DNA of 44,429 nt from Bizionia sp. (GCA_020631395.1 JAHDHI010000037.1:1-44429), one strand, 5' to 3'. Shown: positions 16,477-25,016, counted from the first letter of the stretch. Notes: generated by a model from the sequence alone, not told the origin. Program-made: numbers and translations.

Positions 16477-16507
16477 TTGACTTTGTAAAGAAAATAGACG
16501 AACTTCG
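16477..16507 (+). promoter_or_regulatory. Promoter-like repeat, copy 5 (nucleotidyltransferase cassette)
   Basis: TTG at 16477-16479, 20-nt spacer, GAACTTCG at 16500-16507. The 50 bp 16492-16541 are identical to 13694-13743, and the similarity stops at 16541, where TAACGTTGGCAACA begins. The cassette's first gene starts 64 nt after the box. Confidence 0.55.
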
Positions 16508-16571
16508 TTTAACTGTAGATATAAAACATTAAAACGATTTCTAACGTTGGCAACAAGTAAAGACAAACATT

Positions 16572-17180
16572 GTGACTAAAGAAGAATACCAAGCAGAAAT
16601 AACAAATTTGAAAAGCGAAGACGACAAAAAAATCTTCACTCAAAAGAATTACTTTCACGGTATTCCAACTGTCTTTGATACAAGAGAAAATCAATACTAT
16701 TATTTCAGAAAAAGAATAGCTGATAATTTTGATATAGAATTTTATGAAGTTTTAATTGTAGGCTCATCAAAGTTTGGGTTTAGCCCTTATAAGTTCACTG
16801 ACTTTTCATTAGATTCCGATATTGATGTTGTAATTTTTAATGAAAGGTTATTTGACGAATATTTTGAGCTAATTAGTGAATATCAATACTTAATCAAAAA
16901 ACAAATTATTCGACTAAATAGTAAACAGCTAAAAGAATATTCAAGATTTATAAAATATTTTATACGAGGTTGGATGCGTCCAGATTTGTTACCACAAAAT
17001 ACCAATGATTTTAAAGAATTAAAACAAGATTGGGACGATTTTTTCAAAAGTATTTCTCATTCAAAATCAGAAGTTGGGAATTATATTGTTAAAGCAGGAT
17101 TGTTTAAAAATCAGAAATATGCAGAAAAATACTACCGTTCATCTATTGATGATATATCAAAAAAATTAAAGAGTTTATAA
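16572..17180 (+). CDS. Nucleotidyltransferase-fold protein
   Basis: A 202-residue cytoplasmic protein with GTG start. Residues 60-89 carry a minimal nucleotidyltransferase motif: GSS at 64-66 and, after a longer than usual linker, DSDIDVVIF with Asp81, Asp83 and Asp85 as metal ligands. The remainder is helical and rich in Lys and Tyr. Its stop is followed after 1 nt by the ATG of a DUF262 protein, so the two are translationally coupled. Such enzymes transfer NMP to a protein, tRNA or small molecule, and some are toxins; the substrate here is unknown. The low GC content suggests recent acquisition. Confidence 0.75.
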   Translation: MTKEEYQAEITNLKSEDDKKIFTQKNYFHGIPTVFDTRENQYYYFRKRIADNFDIEFYEVLIVGSSKFGFSPYKFTDFSLDSDIDVVIFNERLFDEYFELISEYQYLIKKQIIRLNSKQLKEYSRFIKYFIRGWMRPDLLPQNTNDFKELKQDWDDFFKSISHSKSEVGNYIVKAGLFKNQKYAEKYYRSSIDDISKKLKSL

Positions 17181-17181
17181 A

Positions 17182-18174
17182 ATGGCAAAGCAAATACCGG
17201 CTCAACCGGACAAAAAATCGATTTCTGATTTAATTGGAAAAATCCAACGAAAAGAATTAGTACTTCAACCAGACTTTCAAAGAGAATTTGTTTGGACGCC
17301 TGCTCATATGGAGAATTTTATTCAAACAATTTTAGATGGATTTCCATTTCCAGAAATTTATATTAGCCAAAAAGGTATTGACTTAACTACTCTTGCAACA
17401 CAAAACGTTGTAGTAGACGGACAACAGAGATTAACTACAATCCAAAGATATATTGAAGGTAATGACGACTTCGAAAAGAGAATTCCAAAATTTGCGGATT
17501 TGGGAGATGATAACCAACGAGATTTTTTGAATTATGATGTTACAGTAAGAGATTTAAAGGACGTGCCAGCAGAAACGATAATTGAGATTTTCAAAAGAAT
17601 AAACTCGACAAACTTTACACTTACCGCAATCGAAATTAATAATGCTATTTACAATGGGGAATTTATTTCCTGCGCTAAAAATATATTAGAAATTATAAAT
17701 CAAGCAGAGCATAAAGTTCCAATCTTTAGTGAAAGTGAATTAACCAGAATGGCAGATTTACATTTTATTTTGTTAGTAATGGCTACTTTGGAAGAAGGCG
17801 GATATTTTACACAAGACACAAAAGTGGAGAATTACATAGCCAAGTATAATGATGAATATCCAAATTCAACAATTATAAGAGATTTAGTTTCAAGTACAAT
17901 TATAAATATTTTAGAGAGTGAATTAGCATTAGATTCAATTTGGTTCAGAAAATCTAACTTTTTTACTTTAGTTACAGAACTATGTTTTTCAGAAGTTTTA
18001 GTTGATGATAAAATTGAGAAACTTACAAAAGCTGAGGGGAACATAATAGCCAACAAGAATGAAGATAAAGTAGAAAACAAATTTGCTAAATATTATGCAA
18101 GTATGTACGCAGGAACCAATAGCCGAAGCTCAAGAGTTCGAAGAAGTGAATTTATAAGAACTGACATCTTGTAA
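17182..18174 (+). CDS. DUF262 family protein (ParB/GmrSD-N-like)
   Basis: A 330-residue protein whose first 120 residues are a DUF262 domain: QPDFQREFVW (29-38) and VVVDGQQRLTTI (76-87) with the DGQQR nucleotide-hydrolysis motif at 79-83, as in GmrS, SspE and BrxU. FKRINSTNFTLTAIEINNA (about 139-157) is also typical. The C-terminal half lacks the HNH nuclease (DUF1524) seen in GmrSD, so any effector function must lie elsewhere, possibly in the coupled nucleotidyltransferase. The gene starts 2 nt after its partner's last base. Phage-defence function is inferred from the family and the cassette setting, not shown. Confidence 0.85.
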   Translation: MAKQIPAQPDKKSISDLIGKIQRKELVLQPDFQREFVWTPAHMENFIQTILDGFPFPEIYISQKGIDLTTLATQNVVVDGQQRLTTIQRYIEGNDDFEKRIPKFADLGDDNQRDFLNYDVTVRDLKDVPAETIIEIFKRINSTNFTLTAIEINNAIYNGEFISCAKNILEIINQAEHKVPIFSESELTRMADLHFILLVMATLEEGGYFTQDTKVENYIAKYNDEYPNSTIIRDLVSSTIINILESELALDSIWFRKSNFFTLVTELCFSEVLVDDKIEKLTKAEGNIIANKNEDKVENKFAKYYASMYAGTNSRSSRVRRSEFIRTDIL

Positions 18175-18183
18175 TATACCATC

Positions 18184-18287
18184 TGCTAACAAAAATAAAT
18201 AGTAAAATTTAAAAATTCGGCTTGTGTTTAATCCGAAAAGTTATCGCTTATTTTCAGCGCTACTTTTCATATATGGAGTCGTTAAAC
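18184..18287 (+). repeat. Structured intergenic element, attC-like
   Basis: The 104-bp stretch after the DUF262 gene begins TGCTAAC and ends GTTAAAC, the latter fitting the attC core GTTRRRY. Inside are a TTCGG/CCGAA hairpin (18216-18220 with 18233-18237) and an alternative stem GAAAAGT/ACTTTTC (18235-18241 with 18262-18268) enclosing CGCT/AGCG (18245-18248 with 18256-18259). I recall similar elements as common in Flavobacteriia intergenic DNA. An integron-type recombination site is a possibility only; no integrase is in view. Confidence 0.45.
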
Positions 18288-18323
18288 GAAACTAAAAAAT
18301 TACTCACCAAAATGAGAGTCGAT

Positions 18324-18923
18324 ATGAAAAAAGTATACTCAGTCGAAGAATATATTGAGACAAATGCTCATTTTGATGAAGCATTGACGATTTTGCGCAA
18401 TATTATAAATACCACGGAATTGGAAGAAACCATAAAATGGAGTGCGCCAGTCTATGCCTTGAATGGTAAAAACGTCGTAGGGTTGGGTGCCTTTAAAAAT
18501 CATTTTGGCATTTGGTTCTTCAATGGGGTATTTTTAAAGGACGAACATGGCATATTGGTCAATGCCCAAGAGAACAAGACCAAGGCATTGCGACAAATGC
18601 GTTTTGAATCCATCGCCGGAATTGATGAGGACATTGTCTTGTCCTATTTGAAGGAAGCCATAGAAAACCAAAGGTTGGGCAAGGAAATAAAACCAGACAG
18701 AAGCAAAAAGGAAACCATAATCCCCGAGGAATTGAAAGCAGCTTTGGATTCGGACAAGGTTTACAAGACTGCCTTCGAAGCTTTGTCTCCTTCCAAGCAA
18801 CGCGAATACTGTGAGCACATTGCCAGTGCCAAACGAGACGCCACAAAAATTTCTAGGTTGGAAAAGATAAAACCCATGATTCTACAAAACAAAGGACTGC
18901 ACGACAAGTATAAGAATTGCTAG
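18324..18923 (+). CDS. YdeI/OmdA-type protein with DUF1801 domain
   Basis: About 199 residues from the ATG at 18324. Residues 1-115 form a DUF1801 fold (ELEETIKWSAPVYALNGKNV, then FKNHFGIWFFNGVFLKD). Residues 130-199 resemble the YdeI/OmdA region (IPEELKAALDSDKVYKTAFEALSPSKQREYCEHI, then KRDATKISRLEKI), the four-helix module linked to bacteriocin resistance in other bacteria. Earlier in-frame starts at 18222, 18273 and 18312 exist, but the first two lie in the structured repeat, so 18312 or 18324 is preferred. Its GC content is higher than the preceding cassette, marking the return to core DNA. Confidence 0.8.
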   Translation: MKKVYSVEEYIETNAHFDEALTILRNIINTTELEETIKWSAPVYALNGKNVVGLGAFKNHFGIWFFNGVFLKDEHGILVNAQENKTKALRQMRFESIAGIDEDIVLSYLKEAIENQRLGKEIKPDRSKKETIIPEELKAALDSDKVYKTAFEALSPSKQREYCEHIASAKRDATKISRLEKIKPMILQNKGLHDKYKNC

Positions 18924-19942
18924 AATTGAAAGTCTTCCTTTGTGGTTCCCCTTAGATGAAGGCTCACATCTATTACCTTTGTCTTTTGCGGTAGTTTCTC
19001 CTTGCACTCTAGTCTATCCACCAACAAACGTACGGAAGTCTCCCCCATCTCTTGAGAATGCTGGGAAACCGTAGATAGTTTTGGGGATGTAAACTGTAGT
19101 ACGTTCTCTCCCGAAAAACCAATTATGGACAAATCCCTTGGTATTTCGATGCTTCTTTGCAACGCCTTGTTCAATGCTATCACTCCTGAAACGTTGTCTA
19201 TCGCTATTATGCCATCTACAGCTTTATGAGTATCGAAAATAGCATCTATGGCTCTTTCCAAGTCATCTTCCTTTCCTATTGTAACGACGATAGTCTTTCC
19301 TCCATAGCTTTTTTCATCTTCAATGGCTTGCAAAAACCCATGCGTTCTCAGCTTGCCAACGCTCAACTCCTCTATGTTGTTTATCAGGATTATATTTTTT
19401 CGTCCTTCCTTCAGCAAATGTTTGGTGACCTTGTAGGTTGCTTCGAAATCGTCTATGATCACTTTGTCACATTCCACGTTTTCCGATATGCGATCGAACA
19501 TCACCATTGGCAATTTTTGATCTATTATACTTTTAAGGTGATCCGATTCTTGTCGTATTTGGGTCTCTTCCGCAATGGATATGATAAAACCGTCCACGCT
19601 ACCATTTGCCAACAAGTTCAAACTATTCACCTCCTTGTCGTAAGACTCGTTGGAAATGCATGTAATCAAACTATACCCTAACATCGATGCTTCTTTTTCC
19701 ATACCATACAGAACCTTCGCGAAGAAATGATTCAATATGTTCGGGATGATGACTCCTATGGTCTTGGTCTTGCTGTTCTTTAGGCTCAAAGCAACCCTGT
19801 TGGGTACGTACTTGTACATTTCTGCCGCTTCCTTGACACGTTTTATGGTGTTTTCACTTATTTCTGGACTATCATTCAAAGCCTTCGATACGGTGGATAT
19901 GGAAACATTCAATCTTTTTGCCAGCTCTTTTAAAGTAATCAT
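18920..19942 (-). CDS. LacI family transcriptional regulator
   Basis: A 340-residue repressor-type regulator starting at the ATG at 19942 (MITLKELAKRLNVS); an in-frame ATG at 19960 adds six residues that precede the helix-turn-helix and are not family-like. Residues 1-50 are the LacI DNA-binding domain with hinge (SISTVSKALND, PNRVALSLKNSKT). Residues 58-335 form the periplasmic-binding-protein-like sugar sensor (TIGVIIPNILNHFFAKVLYGME, GFSGENVLQFTSPKLSTV). Its stop overlaps the end of the convergent YdeI gene by 4 bp. No sugar genes are adjacent, so the target is not evident. Confidence 0.92.
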   Translation of the reverse strand: MITLKELAKRLNVSISTVSKALNDSPEISENTIKRVKEAAEMYKYVPNRVALSLKNSKTKTIGVIIPNILNHFFAKVLYGMEKEASMLGYSLITCISNESYDKEVNSLNLLANGSVDGFIISIAEETQIRQESDHLKSIIDQKLPMVMFDRISENVECDKVIIDDFEATYKVTKHLLKEGRKNIILINNIEELSVGKLRTHGFLQAIEDEKSYGGKTIVVTIGKEDDLERAIDAIFDTHKAVDGIIAIDNVSGVIALNKALQRSIEIPRDLSIIGFSGENVLQFTSPKLSTVSQHSQEMGETSVRLLVDRLECKEKLPQKTKVIDVSLHLRGTTKEDFQF

Positions 19943-20061
19943 CCCTTCAATTTTAAACATATGAGAGGCACTAATGTAGTTAAAAAATATTTGCTTATCA
20001 TATGTATTGAGAGTGGTTAGAAATTCATTCTACCAAAATCGGCTAGATTGTTTTTCATAAA

Positions 20062-20087
20062 AAAAGCTTCCATTTCTGGAAGCTTTT
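20062..20087 (-). terminator. Terminator of the nusB-DUF1573-yajC cluster
   Basis: Perfect 10-bp stem (20062-20071 with 20078-20087) and a 6-nt loop, with an A run on the plus strand at 20059-20065, which is the T run for minus-strand transcription. It lies 27 bp past the yajC stop. Confidence 0.8.
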
Positions 20088-20113
20088 CTATTTATGGGAT
20101 TTGTATTAAAACC

Positions 20114-20404
20114 CTATTTTTCCTTTGCTGGAGCGTTGAGTGATTTACTCATTTCCATGGAAATTGAAGAGCGGTCAAATTTTATCTTTCCCGCCATGGT
20201 TTCAATAATGCAACTACGATCCTTGTCGTTAAGTTCCGTTATCTTGCCATGCATTCCACTTTTGGTAATAACCTTGTCTCCTTTCTTCAATTCTGAAGCA
20301 AATTTTTTCTCCTGCTTGGCACGCTTCATCTGCGGTGCAATCATAAAGAAATATACGACGCCAAACATCAAGATGATTGGCAAAAATTGTGTTATTCCTT
20401 CCAT
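20114..20404 (-). CDS. yajC: Preprotein translocase subunit YajC
   Basis: A 96-residue accessory subunit of the Sec translocon (SecDF-YajC) at the inner membrane. There is one transmembrane helix at residues 6-23 (LPIILMFGVVYFFMIAPQ), then a basic cytoplasmic domain with GDKVITKSGMHGKI, the family hallmark. The start codon shares one base with the stop of the upstream DUF1573 gene (position 20404), so the two are translationally coupled. Confidence 0.94.
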   Translation of the reverse strand: MEGITQFLPIILMFGVVYFFMIAPQMKRAKQEKKFASELKKGDKVITKSGMHGKITELNDKDRSCIIETMAGKIKFDRSSISMEMSKSLNAPAKEK

Positions 20405-20898
20405 TACTTAATTACTGGCGATGCCGTTGGCGTTGCTTTTTTAGGTGCGTTTGGATCTGGCTTTACAAAAGCAGAGATTTTCACCACTTCTCTTCCTTTT
20501 TCAGTATTTGCGGTTACTGTTATGGCTTTGGATACTTTATTTGTTCCCTTACCATTGAATTTTACAGTAAAACTTCCCGATGCTCCTGGTGCCAAAGGCT
20601 CTTTTGACCAATCTTTGGGAATCGTACACCCACAAGAACTTTTGATGTCTGTGATTACCAAAGGAGATTTTCCCGTATTCTTGTAGTTGAATACCGTTTC
20701 TACATTGGTTCCTGAAAGGATTTCGCCAAAATCGTGCTCTACCTTGTCAAATTCTATTACAGGAAAGTTTGATGCATTTGCATCTCTCTCTGTAGCTTCT
20801 GCTACTTTCTTGTCGTCAACTTTCGTTGCTGCATCTTCTTTACATGATGTGAATGCTATCAAGCAAATTGCACTTAGTACTAGTACTACTCTTTTCAT
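20404..20898 (-). CDS. DUF1573 lipoprotein
   Basis: A 164-residue envelope protein. The lipoprotein signal ends in IAFTSC (Cys19). The DUF1573 immunoglobulin-like domain spans residues 48-150: FDKVEHDFGEI, then VFNYKNTGKSPLVITDIKSS followed by CGCTIPKDW, then PGASGSFTVKFNGKG. The family is widespread in Bacteroidota, with no settled function. The sequence nusB-DUF1573-yajC on one strand points to a shared transcript and a link to envelope biogenesis. Confidence 0.9.
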   Translation of the reverse strand: MKRVVLVLSAICLIAFTSCKEDAATKVDDKKVAEATERDANASNFPVIEFDKVEHDFGEILSGTNVETVFNYKNTGKSPLVITDIKSSCGCTIPKDWSKEPLAPGASGSFTVKFNGKGTNKVSKAITVTANTEKGREVVKISAFVKPDPNAPKKATPTASPVIK

Positions 20899-20964
20899 AA
20901 TTTTTTATTTAGTTTTAATTTATCATTTAACTTTTAGGTCAGTAAAAATAATAATATTTTTTAT

Positions 20965-21909
20965 TTACATCAAACCTCTACCTATTTTATTTAATTCACC
21001 GGACTCTTGATAGTCTCTTACCAGCTTGTCCAATATCCCGTTTATGAAAATACTGCTCTTTGGTGTAGAGTATTCTTTGGATATTTCCAAATACTCGTTG
21101 ATGGTCACCTTGGTAGGGATAGATGGGAAGTTTTTTAATTCGCAAACTCCCATTTTCAAGAGCACCTTGTCCAAAGCTGCAATACGATCTGCATCCCAGT
21201 TGGTGGTTTTCCCTTCTATCTCCTTTGCCAATGCACTTTGATTGAGCAATGTCTTCCTAAACAGGTCCACGGCATACTGCTTGTCATCCAAATCCTTATA
21301 TAGTTTTGGAAGGAAATGAAATTGATCCGATGTCTTCTTTACTTTTCTAAGGAGCTTCAAGATCGACGTGTTTACCGTTGGCAAATCGTCCAACCAAGTC
21401 AAGTTCTTGTCTTCTATGTACTCATAGATCTTTTCGTTTGGAGCTATGATGTCCTTGAATACGTCTATTACAAACTCCTTGTCCTCTTTGAAACTGGATG
21501 TTCTGGTCTCAAGATAGGTCTTGTATAGGTCGCTCTTCAGGATGGCTTTGAAAATGACTTCGACATACTCGTCGTCCAATTCCCAGTTTTTGATGTTGTG
21601 GGTTTCAAACCTTGCCTGCAATTGCTCATTGTCTTGGAGCATTTTAAGCACTTCGTTGTTTATGAATTTTCGGTTGGGATCTTTCTCTTCTTTGGTTGCC
21701 AAGTGCTTGTTTTGGGTTTTCTTCAAATGATCCTCTGCACGCTTTTGTACTTCTATCATCAATGAAACAAGCAATAGGTATAAATTATACATATTGTCTA
21801 TGCTGTGGAGCAAAAATTTCTGGTCTTTAACAAAATCATCGCTTTCCGTACCTTGAAATGCATATAGCACTTGCATGACTTTTACTCTAATGTGTCTTCT
21901 ACTTAACAT
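20965..21909 (-). CDS. nusB: Transcription antitermination factor NusB (long form)
   Basis: NusB binds the boxA RNA of rRNA leaders with NusE and promotes antitermination. This 314-residue protein has the Bacteroidota layout: an N-terminal SRRHIRVKVMQVLYAF helix and a long insertion (about residues 30-185), followed by the conserved C-terminal NusB core (LFRKTLLNQSALAKEIEG, then NWDADRIAALDKVLLKMGVCEL and TKVTINEYLEISKEYSTPKS with FINGILD). It is twice the size of E. coli NusB, which is normal for the phylum. First gene of the nusB-DUF1573-yajC run. Confidence 0.92.
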   Translation of the reverse strand: MLSRRHIRVKVMQVLYAFQGTESDDFVKDQKFLLHSIDNMYNLYLLLVSLMIEVQKRAEDHLKKTQNKHLATKEEKDPNRKFINNEVLKMLQDNEQLQARFETHNIKNWELDDEYVEVIFKAILKSDLYKTYLETRTSSFKEDKEFVIDVFKDIIAPNEKIYEYIEDKNLTWLDDLPTVNTSILKLLRKVKKTSDQFHFLPKLYKDLDDKQYAVDLFRKTLLNQSALAKEIEGKTTNWDADRIAALDKVLLKMGVCELKNFPSIPTKVTINEYLEISKEYSTPKSSIFINGILDKLVRDYQESGELNKIGRGLM

Positions 21910-21946
21910 TTTTTAACAAAGAACTTTTAATAAAATATTTACCATT

Positions 21947-21979
21947 AAAAAGGGCAAAAGTCAATATAACTTTCGCCCT
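21947..21979 (-). terminator. Terminator of the leucine dehydrogenase gene
   Basis: Stem of 11 positions with one mismatch (21951-21961 with 21969-21979), 7-nt loop, and a minus-strand T run opposite the A run at 21947-21951. It lies between the leucine dehydrogenase stop and nusB. Confidence 0.7.
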
Positions 21980-22006
21980 GCAAAAATAGTCTTTTTTATG
22001 AATTAC

Positions 22007-23113
22007 CTACGTATTCGCATTCTCTTTTTTTCTAGCATCTATTCTTCCTTGAGCAATGTTCAAAGCTGCTTGGTGTGATGTGATGCCATTTGTTTCCGCA
22101 TTGTTCAAAATCTCCAATGTCGTATTGTAGATGTTTTCGGTCTTACGCATTATTTCCGTCCTGCCATAGTTCTCCAACTCTGCGTACACATTGATTATTC
22201 CTCCTGCATTGATTAGGAAATCCGGTGCATACACAATACCCTTGTCTTTAAGGAGTTGTCCGTGTTTGCTTTCATCTGCCAGTTGATTGTTGGCTGCTCC
22301 TGCTATTACTTTTGCTCTTATGTTGTTTATGGTTGCATCGTTTATTGTTGCTCCCAATGCACATGGTGCATAGATGTCCACATCTTCACCATACAAATCA
22401 TTCCCAGCATATATGGTAGCTCCGTATTTGTCGCTTACTTCGTTCAAACGAGCTTCGTTAATGTCTGAGATGATGACTTTTGCTCCTTCATTCGTCAAAT
22501 GCTCTACCAAAGATTCTCCAACATGTCCAATACCTTGTACTATCACGGACTTGTCTTCCAACACGTCCGTACCAAATTTATATTTTGCTGCTGCCTTCAT
22601 TCCCATAAAAACACCATATGCAGTAATCGGTGATGGATTCCCTGCTCCTCCTTTGGATTCTGAAATACCCGTGACATAAGGTGTCACTTCCCTAACCAAA
22701 TCCATATCGCTCGTTTCCATCCCCACGTCTTCGGCAGTAATGTACTTCCCACTCAAAGAATGGACGAATTCACCAAAGCGTTTCATCAATTCAGGCGTTT
22801 TTTGAGCCTTGGCATCTCCGATGATGACAGCTTTTCCTCCTCCAAGATTCAAACCGGTGATTGCAGATTTAAAACTCATTCCACGAGATAGACGCAAAAC
22901 ATCGTTCAATGCTTCCCATTCATTATTGTATTGCCACATTCTAGTACCTCCCAAGGCTGGTCCCAATACTGTATTGTGAATACCAATTATTGCCTTTAAT
23001 CCTGTATCTTTGTCATTGCAAAAAACAATTTGTTCATGATTGTCAAATGACAACTGTCCAAAGACAGGATCTAATTTATGTAATTCGTTTGTGTTAATAA
23101 CTTCTGAAATCAT
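22007..23113 (-). CDS. Leucine dehydrogenase (Glu/Leu/Phe/Val dehydrogenase family)
   Basis: NAD-dependent oxidative deamination of leucine and other branched-chain amino acids. The 368-residue protein has the N-terminal Glu/Leu/Phe/Val dehydrogenase domain with the substrate loop LNLGGGKAVIIGD (catalytic Lys in GGGK) and TAEDVGM, followed by a Rossmann domain (VIVQGIGHVGESLVEHL, with PCALGATIN) and the family-typical C-terminal NIYNTTLEIL helix. Length and motifs fit leucine rather than glutamate dehydrogenase (about 450 residues). It feeds the pathway that ends with the HMG-CoA lyase at 63-929. Confidence 0.93.
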   Translation of the reverse strand: MISEVINTNELHKLDPVFGQLSFDNHEQIVFCNDKDTGLKAIIGIHNTVLGPALGGTRMWQYNNEWEALNDVLRLSRGMSFKSAITGLNLGGGKAVIIGDAKAQKTPELMKRFGEFVHSLSGKYITAEDVGMETSDMDLVREVTPYVTGISESKGGAGNPSPITAYGVFMGMKAAAKYKFGTDVLEDKSVIVQGIGHVGESLVEHLTNEGAKVIISDINEARLNEVSDKYGATIYAGNDLYGEDVDIYAPCALGATINDATINNIRAKVIAGAANNQLADESKHGQLLKDKGIVYAPDFLINAGGIINVYAELENYGRTEIMRKTENIYNTTLEILNNAETNGITSHQAALNIAQGRIDARKKENANT

Positions 23114-23258
23114 TTAAGTTTTAATTAAGTTAATTTAAGCTGCCAATTACTAATTATGTAAAAACAACGCGTAAAAATAATCTAATATTAGTATTATTGC
23201 AAAAATATGTGTGTTAAATTACGAAAATGCTAATTATTAAAATACATTAAACCTGTAA

Positions 23259-25016
23259 ATGAAAGAATTACAGCACCTTAACAAGTACTTTTTCAAATAT
23301 AAGTTCCAACTCACAATAGGGATCAGCATCACTATAATTTCCAAGCTATTCATAGTGTTCGTCCCAAAGCTCATAGGCTCTACCGTGGATGTCATAAACT
23401 ACCAATTGAAGAATCCAGACCGAGCCATTTCCATATTTGAAAAAGAGAATTTGCAAAATATTCTTCTCATTGTCGGCACTGCCATAGTTGGTGGCATATT
23501 AACCTATTTCATGAGGCAATACATCATTAACGTATCTCGCTACATTGAATACGATCTCAAAAATGAAATATACAAGCAATATCAAAAACTCTCCTTGAAT
23601 TTCTACAAGAAGAATCGAACTGGGGATTTGATGAACCGCATCAGTGAGGATGTTGGCAAAGTACGGATGTATGTAGGCCCAGCTATAATGTATAGCATCA
23701 ACACGATTACCTTGTTTGTGGTCGCCTTGTTTTTCATGTACCAACAAGCACCAACGCTTACCATGTATACCGTGATACCATTACCCATCCTTTCCATATT
23801 GATTTACAAGATAAGCAAGCAAATTCATAGACGTAGCACCATAGTACAAGAATACCTCTCCAAGCTATCCACGTTTACCCAAGAGACCTTTAGTGGCATT
23901 TCCGTGATAAAGGCCTATGGCATAGAACCACAAACTTATTCCAAGTTCAATACGCTATCCTTGACAAGCAAGGAAAAGCAATTGAGTTTGGTACGCGTAC
24001 AGGCTTTCTTTTTCCCGATGATGATCTTGCTAATTGGAATAAGCAACCTCATTGTCATATACATAGGAGGGAAGCAATACATAAACGGAGTCATTTCCCT
24101 GGGAACAATCATAGAGTTCATCATATACGTAAACATGCTCACTTGGCCTGTAGCCACCGTAGGCTGGGTTACCTCCATAGTGCAGCAGGCAGCAGCCTCA
24201 CAAAAAAGGATAAATGAGTTTTTGAAAATTGAGCCAGAAATCAAGAACAACGTTGAAACGCCTTCCATCATAAAAGGGAACATCGAATTCAAGAATGTGC
24301 ATTTCACCTATGACGACACCAACATCGAAGCCTTGAAAGGCGTAAGTTTCAAGGTGAGACCTGGTGAAACATTGGCAGTAATAGGAAAAACCGGATCAGG
24401 AAAATCCACCATCTTGGATTTAATTGGCCGTTTGTATGACATAGACAAAGGAACGCTCCTCGTAGACGGTGAGGCCATTTCCGAATTGAACTTGAATAGT
24501 TTGAGGGATGCCATTGGTTATGTCCCCCAGGATGCCTTCCTTTTCAGCGACACCATAAACAACAACATAAAATTCGGCAAGGAGGATGCCACGGACGAAG
24601 AGGTCATAGCTGCAGCGAAAAAAGCCCAAGTACATAAAAACATCAAAAAATTCAACAACCAATACGAAACCGTTTTAGGAGAACGCGGGATTACGTTGTC
24701 CGGAGGCCAAAAGCAACGTGTGTCCATAGCTAGAGCCATCATCAAGGAACCACAAATCCTGTTGTTTGACGATTGTCTATCGGCGGTGGATACGGAAACC
24801 GAAGAAAAAATATTGAACAATCTCGATAAAATTTCGATAGGAAAAACTACCATTATCGTGAGCCACAGAATCTCTTCTGCCAAAAATGCAGACCACATCA
24901 TTGTTTTGGATGATGGTAAAGTGGTACAAAATGGCTCTCATGAAACCCTTATAAACCTAGATGGTTACTACAAAGAACTTTATTTAAAACAATTAAACAC
25001 AAAAGAAATGCTATAA
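23259..25016 (+). CDS. ABC exporter, fused membrane and ATPase domains
   Basis: A 585-residue type IV ABC half-transporter, probably a homodimeric exporter of lipid or drug. Residues 1-310 contain six hydrophobic helices (TIGISITIISKLFIVFVPKL onward). The ATPase domain has Walker A GKTGSGKS (376-383), Q-loop GYVPQDAFLF, signature LSGGQKQR, Walker B ILLFDDCLSAVD and switch His in VSHRISS. The Walker B ends in Asp-Cys where the catalytic glutamate usually sits (consensus LLDEA/LFDEA; here FDDC). Asp is known in some MsbA-like half-transporters. Diverges from leucine dehydrogenase. Confidence 0.92.
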   Translation: MKELQHLNKYFFKYKFQLTIGISITIISKLFIVFVPKLIGSTVDVINYQLKNPDRAISIFEKENLQNILLIVGTAIVGGILTYFMRQYIINVSRYIEYDLKNEIYKQYQKLSLNFYKKNRTGDLMNRISEDVGKVRMYVGPAIMYSINTITLFVVALFFMYQQAPTLTMYTVIPLPILSILIYKISKQIHRRSTIVQEYLSKLSTFTQETFSGISVIKAYGIEPQTYSKFNTLSLTSKEKQLSLVRVQAFFFPMMILLIGISNLIVIYIGGKQYINGVISLGTIIEFIIYVNMLTWPVATVGWVTSIVQQAAASQKRINEFLKIEPEIKNNVETPSIIKGNIEFKNVHFTYDDTNIEALKGVSFKVRPGETLAVIGKTGSGKSTILDLIGRLYDIDKGTLLVDGEAISELNLNSLRDAIGYVPQDAFLFSDTINNNIKFGKEDATDEEVIAAAKKAQVHKNIKKFNNQYETVLGERGITLSGGQKQRVSIARAIIKEPQILLFDDCLSAVDTETEEKILNNLDKISIGKTTIIVSHRISSAKNADHIIVLDDGKVVQNGSHETLINLDGYYKELYLKQLNTKEML

